Source: Prevotella sp. oral taxon 376 (GTDB taxonomy: Bacteria; Bacteroidota; Bacteroidia; Bacteroidales; Bacteroidaceae). From it: a DNA stretch of 64,000 bases. The position numbers and the translations under genes are program-made. The notes under the pieces were generated by a model that had not been told where the DNA came from, did not search any database, and saw nothing but the letters and a program-made list of their open reading frames with translations. Positions 16,916 to 26,789 of the stretch are shown here, piece by piece. Location of the stretch: NCBI RefSeq assembly GCF_003043945.1, contig NZ_PYXG01000001.1, positions 1,476,501 to 1,540,500 of the forward strand, in the 5' to 3' direction. How positions within the stretch are numbered: the first letter of the stretch is position 1; every line of letters starts with the position of its first letter.

Positions 16916-17416
16916 ATGAATCTGAAATTTCTGAAAGGTATTCTGCTTTTTGTGATTCTCTTGCTGGCGCAGGTTCTGGTGTTGAATCATATCCACCTCT
17001 TTGACTGTGCCACGCCCTTGTTGTATGTGTATGTGGTTCTGCTTTTTCGCAGGAACTTCCCCCGTTGGGGCATCCTGCTGATAAGCTCCCTGATGGGACT
17101 CCTGGTTGATATTTTCTCTAATACGCCCGGTGTTGCTGCCGCCTCGATGACCTTTCTGGGATTTCTCCAGCCTCATGTGCTCATGATGTTTCTCAATCGT
17201 GATAGTGCCGAGGACCTGCAGCCGTCGATGAAGACTTTCGGATTTGCAAAGTTTCTCTATTACGCCGCCATCCTTGTGGTGGTGTATTGTGTCGTTTTCT
17301 TTACCGTCGAGACCTTCAGTTTCTTCAACTGGTTGCAGTGGTTGGAGTGCGTCGGAGGCAGTGCGGCGCTGACGGTTCTTCTGGTTCTTGCCATTGAGAA
17401 TTTGCGTAAAAGATGA
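16916..17416 (+). CDS. mreD: Rod shape-determining protein MreD
   Basis: 166 residues, five to six predicted membrane segments, weakly conserved as is normal for MreD. RRNFPRWGILLISSLMGLLVDIFSNTPG matches the conserved core where a cytoplasmic loop precedes the segment with Gly-Leu-x-x-Asp (partly quoted here). Its stop codon overlaps the start of mrdA by four bases (ATGA), indicating translational coupling. Confidence 0.92.
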   Translation: MNLKFLKGILLFVILLLAQVLVLNHIHLFDCATPLLYVYVVLLFRRNFPRWGILLISSLMGLLVDIFSNTPGVAAASMTFLGFLQPHVLMMFLNRDSAEDLQPSMKTFGFAKFLYYAAILVVVYCVVFFTVETFSFFNWLQWLECVGGSAALTVLLVLAIENLRKR

Positions 17417-19263
17417 AAGACTTCAATCTCTCAAACCGCCGTTTGGTAATAGGAGGAGTGGCCGTGGCAATCGTGGTCGTCTATATTGTCCGTCTGTTTA
17501 CCCTGCAGCTGTTGAGTGATGACTACAAGAAGAACGCCGACTCCAATGCTTTCCTGAAGAAAATAGAGTATCCCTCACGGGGCCTGATCAAGGATCGCAG
17601 CGGCAAACTGATGGTTTATAATCAGCCGGCTTACGACATCATGGTCGTAATGAACGAGGAGAAAGACCGTCTGGACACGCTTGAGTTCTGCGAGACATTG
17701 GGCATTACGAAGGCTTTCTTCATCCGTCGGATGGACGAAATCAAGGACCGGAACAAGAATCCGGGCTATTCAAGGTTTACCCGGCAGCTTTTTATGAGCC
17801 AGCTTTCGGACCAGGAATTCAGTGTGTTCCGTGAGAAAATGTTCCGTTTTCCCGGCTTTTATGTTCAGAAACGAAGCATCCGTCAGTATCAGTATCCCTA
17901 TGCGGCACATGTGTTAGGCGATGTGGGTGAGGTTTCTGAAAGCGACATAGAGGGCGACGACTATTATCAGGCGGGCGATTATATCGGCAAGCTGGGTGTG
18001 GAACGCTCTTACGAGAAGCAGCTCCGTGGCGTCAAGGGAGTGCAGATTATGCTCCGTGATGCCCACGGAAGAATTCAGGGAAGCTATCAGGACGGGAAGT
18101 TGGACACGCGTCCTGTGGCAGGGAAAGACATCACCTTGAGTATCGACCTCGACCTCCAGGCTCTTGGCGAACGGATGCTCGAAGGGAAAATTGGCGCTAT
18201 TGTTGCTATCGAACCTTCCACCGGAGAGGTCTTGGCGATGGTCTCGTCGCCGGCTTATGATCCCCGTTCGATGGTGGGCCGGCAAAGAAGCCAGACACAC
18301 AAGGTGCTTTCACGCAATGTGTGGAAGCCCCTTCTCAACCGCGCCATCATGGGGCAATATCCCCCGGGGTCTACCTTCAAGACCTCTCAGGGCCTGACTT
18401 ATATGACCGAAGGCATCATTTCTCCCGGCACGATGTTCCCGTGCCACCATGGTTTTTATTATCGCGGATTGCATGTGGGGTGCCACGGGCACGCGTCGCC
18501 ACTCAACTTGGTGCATGCCATCAGCACTTCCTGTAACGCCTATTTCTGCTGGGGACTCTACTATATGATGGGCAACCGTCGTAAATACAAGAATGTCCAG
18601 GAAGCCATGAACACATGGCGAGACTACATGGTGAGCATGGGGTTCGGTTATAAGCTTGGCATCGACCTCCCCGGCGAGAAGCGAGGACTGATTCCCAATG
18701 CCACTTTCTACGACAGGGCTTATAAGGGTTCGTGGAACGGGCTGACAGTGATTTCCATCTCTATCGGTCAGGGCGAGGTGAACCTCACGCCTCTGCAGAT
18801 TGCCAATCTGGGTGCGACCATTGCGAATCGCGGCTACTATTATCGTCCGCATATAGTGCGAAAAGTGCAGGGGGAACTTCTGGACACGGCGTTTACGAGT
18901 AAGCAATACACGAAGGCCAGCAAGCGTTCGTACAACTATGTCGTGCAGGGAATGCGCTCATCGGTGCTTGGCGGAACCTGTAAATGGCTCGGCCATCTTC
19001 CCTATGACATTTGTGGAAAGACCGGTACGGCCCAGAACAGGGGACAGGATCACTCTGTATTCATGGGCTTTGCGCCTATGGACAACCCCAGGATAGCCAT
19101 TGCGGTATATGTGGAGAACGGCGGATTCGGGGCCGACTTTGCCGTTCCCATTGCCGGTGTGCTGTTCGAACAGTATCTTTCGGGCAAGCTTTCCGCTGCC
19201 GCGCAGAAGGAAGCCGAGGCCCTTCAGAAAAGGAGAATAGGATATGGCAAGGCGAACCGATAA
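17413..19263 (+). CDS. mrdA: Penicillin-binding protein 2 (peptidoglycan transpeptidase)
   Basis: 616 residues. An N-terminal membrane anchor (about residues 12-30) is followed by the PBP dimerisation domain and the transpeptidase domain. Active-site motifs: Ser320-Thr-Phe-Lys323 in PPGSTFKTSQG, Ser373-Cys-Asn375 in ISTSCNAYF, and Lys536-Thr-Gly538 in CGKTGTAQN. It crosslinks lateral-wall peptidoglycan with RodA. The gene overlaps mreD by 4 bp and rodA by 20 bp. Confidence 0.98.
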   Translation: MKDFNLSNRRLVIGGVAVAIVVVYIVRLFTLQLLSDDYKKNADSNAFLKKIEYPSRGLIKDRSGKLMVYNQPAYDIMVVMNEEKDRLDTLEFCETLGITKAFFIRRMDEIKDRNKNPGYSRFTRQLFMSQLSDQEFSVFREKMFRFPGFYVQKRSIRQYQYPYAAHVLGDVGEVSESDIEGDDYYQAGDYIGKLGVERSYEKQLRGVKGVQIMLRDAHGRIQGSYQDGKLDTRPVAGKDITLSIDLDLQALGERMLEGKIGAIVAIEPSTGEVLAMVSSPAYDPRSMVGRQRSQTHKVLSRNVWKPLLNRAIMGQYPPGSTFKTSQGLTYMTEGIISPGTMFPCHHGFYYRGLHVGCHGHASPLNLVHAISTSCNAYFCWGLYYMMGNRRKYKNVQEAMNTWRDYMVSMGFGYKLGIDLPGEKRGLIPNATFYDRAYKGSWNGLTVISISIGQGEVNLTPLQIANLGATIANRGYYYRPHIVRKVQGELLDTAFTSKQYTKASKRSYNYVVQGMRSSVLGGTCKWLGHLPYDICGKTGTAQNRGQDHSVFMGFAPMDNPRIAIAVYVENGGFGADFAVPIAGVLFEQYLSGKLSAAAQKEAEALQKRRIGYGKANR

Positions 19264-20713
19264 GTCGAGTGGTATCATCCGCTCCATCGACTGGTGGACG
19301 GTGGGCATCTATCTGGCCCTTCTGGCCTTGGGCTGGATGAGCGTCTGTGGCGCCAGTTATACCTATGGAGACACCGACATCCTTAGTTTCAGCTCCCGTT
19401 CGGGTATGCAGATTGTTTGGATTGGCACATCCATTGCGCTGGGATTTGTGCTGCTGATGATAGACGACCGCTTCTATGAAACCTATTCGTATGTGTTTTA
19501 TTTCCTCTTGGTGCTGCTTGTTTTCCTGACGATATTTAATCCCCATACGATCAAGGGATCGCGGTCGTGGCTCGTGTTGGGGCCATTGCGCCTGCAACCG
19601 GCCGAATTTGCGAAGTTCACCACGGCGCTGGCGGTGGCGAAGTTCATGAGTGCCTATGACTTTAATATACACCACTGGAAGGATTTTGCCTTAGCCGTAG
19701 GCATCGTATTGCTTCCTGTGGCTTGTATCATCGGGCAGAACGAGACGGGCTCGGCCTTGGTGTATTTCTCCTTCTTCCTCATGTTCTATCGGGAGGGAAT
19801 GACCGGGAGCATCCTTTTCGCGGCAGTTGCGATGATCATATATTTCGTGGTGGGAGTGAAGTTTGAGGAGCTTTTGCTCTGGGATACGCCGACTTCCGTG
19901 GGCAAGTTTGTGGTGCTTCTCTTGATACAGGTTTTCTCTTCCGCCCTCGTCTATATGTATTGCAGGGACAAGAAGAGGGGTCGGATACTCCTTGGAGGCT
20001 GCCTGGGAATCACCTTGCTCTTCCTGTTTTTCTCCGAGTATGTCATCCATTTTGATATTACATGGGTGCAGATTGGGCTGACGATATTCATGATAGGCTA
20101 CCTGGTGTATCAGTCCTTGTCTTCGAGGATCCGCAATTTCCTCTACATCGCGCTGTTTGCGTTAGGCTCCATGGTATTCTTCTATTCTGCCGACTATGTG
20201 CTCAACAATGTGATGAAGCCCCATCAGCGGGTGAGGATCAATGTGCTTCTGGGACTGGACGAAGACCTTGCGGGAGCTGGATATAATGTGCACCAGAGCG
20301 AGATAGCCATCGGTTCCGGAGGCTTGAAGGGCAAGGGATTCCTGAACGGGACGCAGACAAAGCTGAAATTCGTCCCCGAACAGGACACTGACTTTATCTT
20401 CTGCACGGTCGGAGAGGAAGAGGGATTCCTGGGTTCTGCGGGAGTTCTGCTGCTATTCCTCGCCTTGATATTGAGGCTAATATATTTAGCAGAGCGGCAG
20501 CCCTTCAAGTTTGGGCGGATATATGGCTACTGCGTGTTGAGCATTTTCTTGTTCCATGTCTTTATCAATGTGGGCATGGTGCTTGGCCTTACCCCCGTCA
20601 TCGGCATTCCGTTGCCGTTCTTCAGCTATGGAGGAAGCTCCCTGTGGGGCTTCACTTTCCTGCTCTTCATCTTCCTGCGAATAGACGCGGCACGAAATCT
20701 GGTAAGAACCTGA
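19244..20713 (+). CDS. rodA: Peptidoglycan glycosyltransferase RodA (SEDS family)
   Basis: 489 residues, longer than the 370-400 of typical RodA because of an extended central region. SEDS hallmarks are visible: IKGSRSWLVLGPLRLQPAEFAKF, GLKGKGFLNGTQTKLKFVPEQDTDFIFCTVGEEEGFLGS (quoted in parts: FVPEQDTDFIF, GEEEGFLGS) and the C-terminal PVIGIPLPFFSYGGSS. It polymerises lipid II into glycan strands in partnership with PBP2 encoded just upstream, with which it overlaps by 20 bp. Convergent with gldH only 14 bp away. Confidence 0.97.
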   Translation: MARRTDKSSGIIRSIDWWTVGIYLALLALGWMSVCGASYTYGDTDILSFSSRSGMQIVWIGTSIALGFVLLMIDDRFYETYSYVFYFLLVLLVFLTIFNPHTIKGSRSWLVLGPLRLQPAEFAKFTTALAVAKFMSAYDFNIHHWKDFALAVGIVLLPVACIIGQNETGSALVYFSFFLMFYREGMTGSILFAAVAMIIYFVVGVKFEELLLWDTPTSVGKFVVLLLIQVFSSALVYMYCRDKKRGRILLGGCLGITLLFLFFSEYVIHFDITWVQIGLTIFMIGYLVYQSLSSRIRNFLYIALFALGSMVFFYSADYVLNNVMKPHQRVRINVLLGLDEDLAGAGYNVHQSEIAIGSGGLKGKGFLNGTQTKLKFVPEQDTDFIFCTVGEEEGFLGSAGVLLLFLALILRLIYLAERQPFKFGRIYGYCVLSIFLFHVFINVGMVLGLTPVIGIPLPFFSYGGSSLWGFTFLLFIFLRIDAARNLVRT

Positions 20714-20727
20714 CGGGTCGCCGGCTC

Positions 20728-21183
20728 TTATTTCCCGGAAAGAATAATGCCCACATCGCTGATGCCGGGCATGATTTCGCGTTTCATGTCGTGCCGGATG
20801 CAGATGCGGAGGCTGTCTCCTTCTTTCAAATGAATCTCTCTGACGGGGACGGTGTACTGGAAATGGCTGATGCCGCTGCCCGTATAGCGGCCGTGGGCAT
20901 CCACGAGTTCCGGCGTAACGGTGTCTCTCAGCACTTGGAAGTCGGGGATGACGGTAGTCTCCACAATCAGCGCCAGGCGCATGAACGGAAACGAATTGTC
21001 TATTCGCAAGCCTAATTCCTCCTGGTAGACACCCGCCTTGGCCATTTTGGGGACATGGAAAGTGAGGGTGTCGTTCTTCTCCCAGCCTCCTATGGGAGTG
21101 TGCTCATACCGGTCATAAACTTTGTTTCCGCAAGCCGATAGGACAAGGATATATATTAATAAGGTATAGGCCGCCTTTCTCAT
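20728..21183 (-). CDS. gldH: GldH-family lipoprotein
   Basis: 151 residues. A lipoprotein signal ends at LVLSAC with Cys18 as the lipidated residue. The body (YDRYEHTPIGGWEKNDTLTFHVP; partly quoted) matches the GldH family of gliding-motility lipoproteins. Non-motile Bacteroidota such as Bacteroides and Prevotella keep this gene next to ricT and holB, so its role here is likely in the envelope rather than gliding. The start codon is directly adjacent to the ricT stop. Confidence 0.88.
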   Translation of the reverse strand: MRKAAYTLLIYILVLSACGNKVYDRYEHTPIGGWEKNDTLTFHVPKMAKAGVYQEELGLRIDNSFPFMRLALIVETTVIPDFQVLRDTVTPELVDAHGRYTGSGISHFQYTVPVREIHLKEGDSLRICIRHDMKREIMPGISDVGIILSGK

Positions 21184-22383
21184 TTATTCCTTCGAGTCGT
21201 TTCTGGGTTTGCGGTTGGTGTTGTTTCTTTTCTGGTTCTGGTTGCCTTGCTGGTTCGGATTCGGGTGCCGGTTATTCCGATTCCTATTGCCGTTTTTCCT
21301 CTTGTTCCTGGTTTTGTCAAACCTGCTGAGGTCGGCCTCGGCAAGCAAGTCTACCGGTTTCTCGGTTTCCTTCAGCTTGCCGTTGTGCTCAAGCGACATT
21401 GGCTTTTCGCCCTTGCGGTTCATGTCGATGATTTCTCGTGCGCGTTCCACCGTGATCGTCTCGGTGTTCGCGGCAAGATTCTTGTCGGTGGAGTAGGTGA
21501 TGAGCCCTGCGAGAATGTCCGATTTGAAGTGGTAGTAGTCGTTGTCTTTTGTCTGGAGGACGACATCCTTGGGCGGCAACTTCTTGCTGGCCTCCATATA
21601 ATTGTCGATTTCGTAGTTCAGGCAGCACTTCAGCTTGGCGCACATGCCTGCCAGTTTCTGCGGATTGGGAGAGATGTCCTGGATGCGGGCGGCATTGGTT
21701 GACACGCTCGAGAAGTTCTTCATCCAGGTCGCGCAGCAGAGCTCGCGGCCGCAGGGGCCTGTTCCTCCGATGCGTCCTGCTTCTTGCCGGGCACCAATCT
21801 GCTTCATCTCGATGCGCACATGGAAGGTGTCGGCCAGCACTTTGATCAGCTGCCGGAAGTCCACGCGTTCGTCGGCGATATAGTAGAAGATGGCCTTGTT
21901 GCCGTCGCCCTGATACTCCACATCGCCGATTTTCATCTGCAGGCCGAGGTCTTTGGCTATCTGCCGGCTCTGAATCATTGTGGCGTGTTCGCGGCTTTTG
22001 GCTTCCTCGTACTTGGTCATGTCCACGGGTTTGGCGATGCGGTAGATGCGTTTGATGTCGTCGGCCGACTTCAGGTTGGCTTTCTTCAGCTGCAATTTGA
22101 CGAGCTGTCCCGTGAGTGTAACCACTCCGATGTCGTGTCCGGGATTGGCTTCCACGGCAACGGTGTCGCCTTTCTTCAGGTCGAGGTTGTTTACATTGTG
22201 GTAATAGCCCTTGCGGGTGTTCTTGAACTGCACCTCTACGAGATCGGTAACCTGGTTGTTACCCGGCACATCGGCCAGCCAGTCATAAGTGTTCAGCTGG
22301 TGGTCCTGCCGCCCGCAGCCCCTGCTGCACAGGCCCCTGTCGCAGCCGGTGCATGTCTTGCATTTCAAGTTATTATAGTCCAT
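21184..22383 (-). CDS. ricT: PSP1-domain protein RicT-like, Cys-rich N-terminus
   Basis: 399 residues. An N-terminal Cys cluster (CKTCTGCDRGLCSRGCGR, residues 9-26) could bind an Fe-S cluster or zinc. The PSP1 domain follows with GRIGGTGPCGRELCCATWM and KCCLNYE, the signature of the family. The C-terminal 50 residues are low-complexity, rich in Asn, Lys, Arg and Gln, suggesting RNA contact. In Bacillus, RicT is part of the Y-complex for RNase Y-dependent RNA processing; the role in Bacteroidota is not established. Middle gene of holB-ricT-gldH. Confidence 0.9.
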   Translation of the reverse strand: MDYNNLKCKTCTGCDRGLCSRGCGRQDHQLNTYDWLADVPGNNQVTDLVEVQFKNTRKGYYHNVNNLDLKKGDTVAVEANPGHDIGVVTLTGQLVKLQLKKANLKSADDIKRIYRIAKPVDMTKYEEAKSREHATMIQSRQIAKDLGLQMKIGDVEYQGDGNKAIFYYIADERVDFRQLIKVLADTFHVRIEMKQIGARQEAGRIGGTGPCGRELCCATWMKNFSSVSTNAARIQDISPNPQKLAGMCAKLKCCLNYEIDNYMEASKKLPPKDVVLQTKDNDYYHFKSDILAGLITYSTDKNLAANTETITVERAREIIDMNRKGEKPMSLEHNGKLKETEKPVDLLAEADLSRFDKTRNKRKNGNRNRNNRHPNPNQQGNQNQKRNNTNRKPRNDSKE

Positions 22384-22398
22384 GTCCTGTCTGTTGAG

Positions 22399-23496
22399 TT
22401 ATTTTCTTAAGAGTAATACGATCATATTGAGTGCCAGGTCGAAGAAGACGATCTTCGCGTTGGCGTTCTGCCCGATGTCCCGCTGTGCCTTTTGCAGCGT
22501 TTCCGATAGGTCTATGACATTGGTCTCGTTGATGAAGCGGGCAAAGTTCTTCGAGAAGTCCTCTTCTTCCCGGGTCATGTAGTTGAGTTCCGGGCGATGG
22601 AAGTTATACATGAAGTTTTCCCTGGTCATGTGCAGGAAATAGCCCAGGAGCCGCTTTTGCTTTTCCCTTCCGAAGCCCGCGACGGCCTCCGTCCAGTTTT
22701 TCAGCTCCTTGATGTTGCGCTGGTAGGCAAGCCGCATGAGCATGACGAACATGTCGAGGAATTGCCGGTGCTCGCTGTCGGTGTTCAGCTCTTCGATGGC
22801 TTTCAGCCAGCTGCCGTTCGCGATGTGTGCCACTCGCCGCGCCATGTCGGGCTCGAGGCCGCGCCTTTCTACGAGCGCGCGTTCGATTGCCCCGTCGTCG
22901 ATGCGCTTGAGGTCGATGCGCTGCACGCGGCTGTAGATGGTGTCGATAAGGTGCTCGGGCTCTTCGCAGACCAGGAGGAAGACCGTTTGCTGTGGCGGCT
23001 CTTCCAGGAGCTTGAGAATCTTGTTGGCACACTCGCCGTTCATGCGCTCCGGGAGCCACATGACGCATACCTTGTAGCCGCCCTGACTCGACTTGAGGCT
23101 CAGTTTCCGTATGAGCGCGTCGCTCTCTCCGGCGCCGATCTGGGCCTGCTGGTTGGCGGCCCGCATGTGCGAGAGCCACTGGTCCATGGTGAAGTAAGGC
23201 CCCTCGGCGAGCATCTCGTGCCATTCGCGGATGAAGTCGTCGCTGATCATCTTGTGGTCTGACGAGGTGCCCGCGGGCTTGATGACGGGGAACGAGAAGT
23301 GCAGGTCGGGGTGCCCGAAGTTTTTCAGCATCGGACCGTCGCCCAACAGATAGGATGCGAAAGCCAGGGCCAGGGCCATCTTGCCGCTGCCCGTCGGGCC
23401 GCACAGCATGACGGCGTGGGGCAGCCGTCGCTCCTCCACCATCTGCATCAGGCGTTTCTTCGTATCTTCTTGTCCTATTACTTCTTCGAAGTTCAT
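22399..23496 (-). CDS. holB: DNA polymerase III delta' subunit
   Basis: 365 residues. An AAA+ clamp-loader subunit: N-terminal MNFEEVIGQEDTKKRLMQMV, a P-loop GPTGSGKM at residues 33-40, CANKILKLLEEPPQQTVFLL at the position of the sensor region (quoted in part) and a C-terminal helical collar domain. Delta' helps open the sliding clamp and load it on primed DNA. The Zn-binding Cys of gamma/tau subunits are missing, as expected for delta'. First gene of the operon holB-ricT-gldH, 15 bp before ricT. Confidence 0.93.
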   Translation of the reverse strand: MNFEEVIGQEDTKKRLMQMVEERRLPHAVMLCGPTGSGKMALALAFASYLLGDGPMLKNFGHPDLHFSFPVIKPAGTSSDHKMISDDFIREWHEMLAEGPYFTMDQWLSHMRAANQQAQIGAGESDALIRKLSLKSSQGGYKVCVMWLPERMNGECANKILKLLEEPPQQTVFLLVCEEPEHLIDTIYSRVQRIDLKRIDDGAIERALVERRGLEPDMARRVAHIANGSWLKAIEELNTDSEHRQFLDMFVMLMRLAYQRNIKELKNWTEAVAGFGREKQKRLLGYFLHMTRENFMYNFHRPELNYMTREEEDFSKNFARFINETNVIDLSETLQKAQRDIGQNANAKIVFFDLALNMIVLLLRK

Positions 23497-23599
23497 TGTG
23501 TAGGTGTTCTTTCCGTCTCGGCCGTCAGGGCTGTCGCCGCCCCGTTCTCATCGCCGCTTTGTTGCTTGCTCTTTCTACTGCAAACCGGCTATTAGGCTA

Positions 23600-23607
23600 C
23601 AAAGTTA
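23600..23607 (-). promoter_or_regulatory. -7 promoter of holB-ricT-gldH
   Basis: TAACTTTG on the minus strand, about 104 bp upstream of the holB ATG. Confidence 0.6.
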
Positions 23608-24552
23608 ATAAAAAAAAGTGTCATTCCTCGCCTTTTTGCGTTTTTTCCTATAGGAAAAAGAAAAAACACGGGCCATGGCATAGTGGTACCCTGCACGGAA
23701 AGAGCGGGATCAGTCATGATTACCCCGTTAACATTTTTAACTTAAAGGTTTTCCTCGAAAATGTCTCCGGAAATTCGTGAAATAGCTTTTCTTCCGCTGG
23801 GTTTTATGAGGGGAAAAGGCTATAGACACCCCTCTGAACCCCGGATGGCGACCGTTTTTCCACCAAAAGGCCGTTAGAAGGATGGCTTTTAGCGGTCTTC
23901 TGCTGACCAATAAGCCGTTAAAAGCCAGGTAAAAGGCCGTTAGAAGGAAGACCGGAAGCCGTTATCGGCAACTCTTTTTGTCTCTGTCGGCGTTCCGGAA
24001 AACGACTATTGGCGGTAAGGCGCTGTATATCAATCGATTATAAAATCGGCTCAAAACTTCCATCTTTGCGGCCGACTGCCTCTCCGCTTGAAAACATCGC
24101 GTCCCTGCGAGGTGTTTTTTAACAATTCGGCTGATGATAGTTTCCTATAAGCAATTAACTCTCCGGGGAAGCAGAACGCTGTCTCCGAAAGCAGGCGAGA
24201 CGGTCTTTTATGTTTGCGAATGTTATAATCTTATCTTTAAAGACATGTGGTTCGCTCCCATGGAAAGGACAGGACCCTTTCCACTTGGACATAAGCGTTT
24301 CTTGCTCAGTCCGCACTCGGTTGACTTGTAACATTCCTGCGCATGCCATCATGGGGATGGGACAGGGGCATGCGTGGGGTAAGTTTGCGGATAAAAATAG
24401 GGAGGCAGGTCTTTTCATGGCGGAGTTGGGTAGCTCGTGCGGCGAGGGCAAATTCCCGTGCTCATTGTGCCGGCTGAGATGAAAAGGCCCGAATTAAGTG
24501 TTTTTAAGACTAAAAATAGCGGGAAGGTAGGGTAAAAATGCTCTTAAATTGT
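23608..24552. other. Long gene-free divergent intergenic region
   Basis: Nearly 1 kb between the divergent holB and GH92 promoters. Short open frames exist (for example 24134-24331) but their predicted peptides show no domain, signal or conserved character. The region contains the AAAAGGCCGTTAGAAGGA repeat pair listed separately. No TAnnTTTG box pointing at an unassigned gene was found. Confidence 0.5.
23865..23962. repeat. AAAAGGCCGTTAGAAGGA repeat cluster
   Basis: The 18-mer AAAAGGCCGTTAGAAGGA occurs at 23865-23882 (last base T at the variable edge) and 23931-23948, 66 bp apart, with related words TAAGCCGTTAAAAGCC (about 23911) and GGAAGCCGTTA (about 23952) between and after. Similar words occur near 13.75-13.87 kb and just before the tandem element at 46.85 kb. 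Confidence 0.75.
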
Positions 24553-24560
24553 TATCTTTG
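24553..24560 (+). promoter_or_regulatory. -7 promoter of the mannoside operon
   Basis: TATCTTTG, 23 bp before the ATG at 24584. No comparable box precedes the next three genes, which supports a four-gene transcript. Confidence 0.7.
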
Positions 24561-24583
24561 TAGACAAAATTAAAAACCTATTT

Positions 24584-26746
24584 ATGAAGTTAATTAGTAA
24601 AATATTGATTCTTGCAGTTGCCGTTGTGGCGGCATCGCCTATGCAGGCAGCTCCCAAGGGAGCCGTTGATTACACCCAATATGTGAATCCCTGGGTGGGT
24701 ACGGGCGGACACGGGCATGTGTTCTTAGGAGCCAATGTGCCCAACGGACTTGTCCAGTTGGGCCCCACGGAGCCGACTCGCGGCTGGGACTGGTGCTCTG
24801 GTTACCATTACAGCGACAATGTATTGCTGGGTTTCTCCCACATGCACCTGAGCGGGACGGGCATCGGCGATCTGGGCGACATCACCTTCCTGCCCGTTAA
24901 GAGCGTGGAGCAAGACTCCGTATATTTCACCCATCAGGAGGAGGCCGTGCGCCCGGGATACTACGCGATAGACCTGAAGGATGCCGGTGTGAAGGTAGAG
25001 CTCACGGCCACCAGGCGTGCGGGCTTCCATCGCTATACCTTCACGGGGAAGCAGGGATTCGTGAAGCTGAATCTCAAACATGGCATCGGTTGGGATGCGC
25101 TGACGTCCTGCAAGCTCGTGCCTGTGGGCGACGACATGGTCGTGGGTTACCGCAAGTCGACGGGCTGGGCCAAGAACCAGCAGGTGTATTTTGCCGCGAA
25201 GTTCAACACGAAGGTGCGGTTTGTGGGTTGTGAGGACAATGTCTTCACCTTGGAGGTCGGCGATGTGTCGAAGCCGGTATTGGTGAAAGTGGGCCTTTCT
25301 GCCGTCAGCGAGAAGAATGCGGAGATAAATCTGGACGCCGAGATACCCGCGTGGGACTTTGACGGTGCCGTCAGGAACGCGACGAACGCCTGGAACAAGG
25401 CTCTGGGCAAAATACAAATCCAGACCCATGACGCTACCGCGAGGCGCATCTTCTATACGGCCATGTATCATTCGATGGTGGCTCCGTCGGTCTTCAGCGA
25501 TGTGAACGGAGAATACCGCGGCGCTGACTACAAGGTGCACAAGGGTGATTTCACCAATTATACCACCTTCAGCCTCTGGGACACCTATCGCGCCAAGATG
25601 CCTCTCATGACCCTCATCCATCCTGATCTGGCAGCGGATGTGGCCAAGACTTTTATGAATATCTATCGGGAACAGGGAAAGTTGCCGGTGTGGCATCTCG
25701 TCGGAAACGAGACCGACTGCATGGTCGGCAACCCCGGAGTGGCAGTTCTGGCCGACCTTGTGTTGAAGGGCTTCGTGAGAAACAGAGAGGCCGCGTTCCA
25801 GGCCTTGAGGCAGTCGGCCATGAAAGACGACCGTGGCCTTGACCTTTATAAGCAGTATGGCTACATCCCGCTCGACCTCGATCCCACTTACGAGACCGTT
25901 GCCAAGCATCTGGAATACGCTCTCGCGGATGCCGGAGTGGCCAAGGTGGCCAAGCTCCTGGGCCATCAGGACGATTACGAATACTTCCGGAAGCGGGCAG
26001 AATCCTATAGGCGGCTCTTCGATCCGGCAGACTGTTTCCTGAAAGGAGTTGACTCCAAGGGTAACTTCCGCACGCCGTTCAATCCGTTCCATGCCGTTCA
26101 TCGACAGGACGACTATACTGAGGGCAATGCCTGGCAGTATAATTGGCTCGTGCCGCACGATGTGCACGGCCTGGTCAGCCTTTTCCCCAGCGAGAAGGCT
26201 TTTGTGTCCAAACTCGACTCTCTGTTCATCGTCAGCGGCGATATGGGTGCTGAGGCTTCCCCCGATATCTCGGGTCTGATCGGCCAGTATGCCCATGGCA
26301 ATGAGCCCAGCCACCACATTATTTATATGTATAATTATGTCGGACAGCCCTGGAAGGCGGCCGACTTGGTTCGTGAGACGCTCTCCACGATGTATAAAGA
26401 CGATTTCGACGGCCTGAGCGGCAATGAGGATGTGGGACAGATGAGCGCCTGGTATGTCATTTCCAGCATGGGGCTCTATCAGGTGGAGCCTGAAGGCGGC
26501 CGCTTTATCTTCGGTTCCCCGATCTGGGATAGCGCCAAGCTTGACCTCGGAAACGGAAAGACCTTCGAGATTGTAGCACACGACAACAGTGCCGCCAACA
26601 AGTATATCCAGAGTTGCAAGCTCAATGGCAGGAAGTACACCAAGTCGTATATCGACTACGCCGACATCGTCAAGGGTGGGCGGTTGGAATTCGTGATGGG
26701 CGCGAAGCCGTCTAAGTTCGGTACGGCCAGAAAGGATCGTCCATAG
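24584..26746 (+). CDS. GH92 family exo-alpha-mannosidase
   Basis: 720 residues with a signal peptide (MKLISKILILAVAVVAASP, cleavage near MQAAP). GH92 hallmarks are present: YVNPWVGTGGHGHVFLGA, NGLVQLGPTEPTRGWDWCSGY, the acid-containing HLVGNETDCMVGN, GNEPSHHIIYMYNY and the C-terminal GNEDVGQMSAWYVISSMG (quoted in parts). These calcium-dependent inverting enzymes remove alpha-1,2/1,3/1,4/1,6-mannose from glycans such as high-mannose N-glycans; linkage cannot be read here. Periplasmic or surface location is expected. First gene of the operon. Confidence 0.96.
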   Translation: MKLISKILILAVAVVAASPMQAAPKGAVDYTQYVNPWVGTGGHGHVFLGANVPNGLVQLGPTEPTRGWDWCSGYHYSDNVLLGFSHMHLSGTGIGDLGDITFLPVKSVEQDSVYFTHQEEAVRPGYYAIDLKDAGVKVELTATRRAGFHRYTFTGKQGFVKLNLKHGIGWDALTSCKLVPVGDDMVVGYRKSTGWAKNQQVYFAAKFNTKVRFVGCEDNVFTLEVGDVSKPVLVKVGLSAVSEKNAEINLDAEIPAWDFDGAVRNATNAWNKALGKIQIQTHDATARRIFYTAMYHSMVAPSVFSDVNGEYRGADYKVHKGDFTNYTTFSLWDTYRAKMPLMTLIHPDLAADVAKTFMNIYREQGKLPVWHLVGNETDCMVGNPGVAVLADLVLKGFVRNREAAFQALRQSAMKDDRGLDLYKQYGYIPLDLDPTYETVAKHLEYALADAGVAKVAKLLGHQDDYEYFRKRAESYRRLFDPADCFLKGVDSKGNFRTPFNPFHAVHRQDDYTEGNAWQYNWLVPHDVHGLVSLFPSEKAFVSKLDSLFIVSGDMGAEASPDISGLIGQYAHGNEPSHHIIYMYNYVGQPWKAADLVRETLSTMYKDDFDGLSGNEDVGQMSAWYVISSMGLYQVEPEGGRFIFGSPIWDSAKLDLGNGKTFEIVAHDNSAANKYIQSCKLNGRKYTKSYIDYADIVKGGRLEFVMGAKPSKFGTARKDRP

Positions 26747-26789
26747 CCACGATCTCTTTTGATTCCCAGAAAAAGTAAATACAAGAAAA

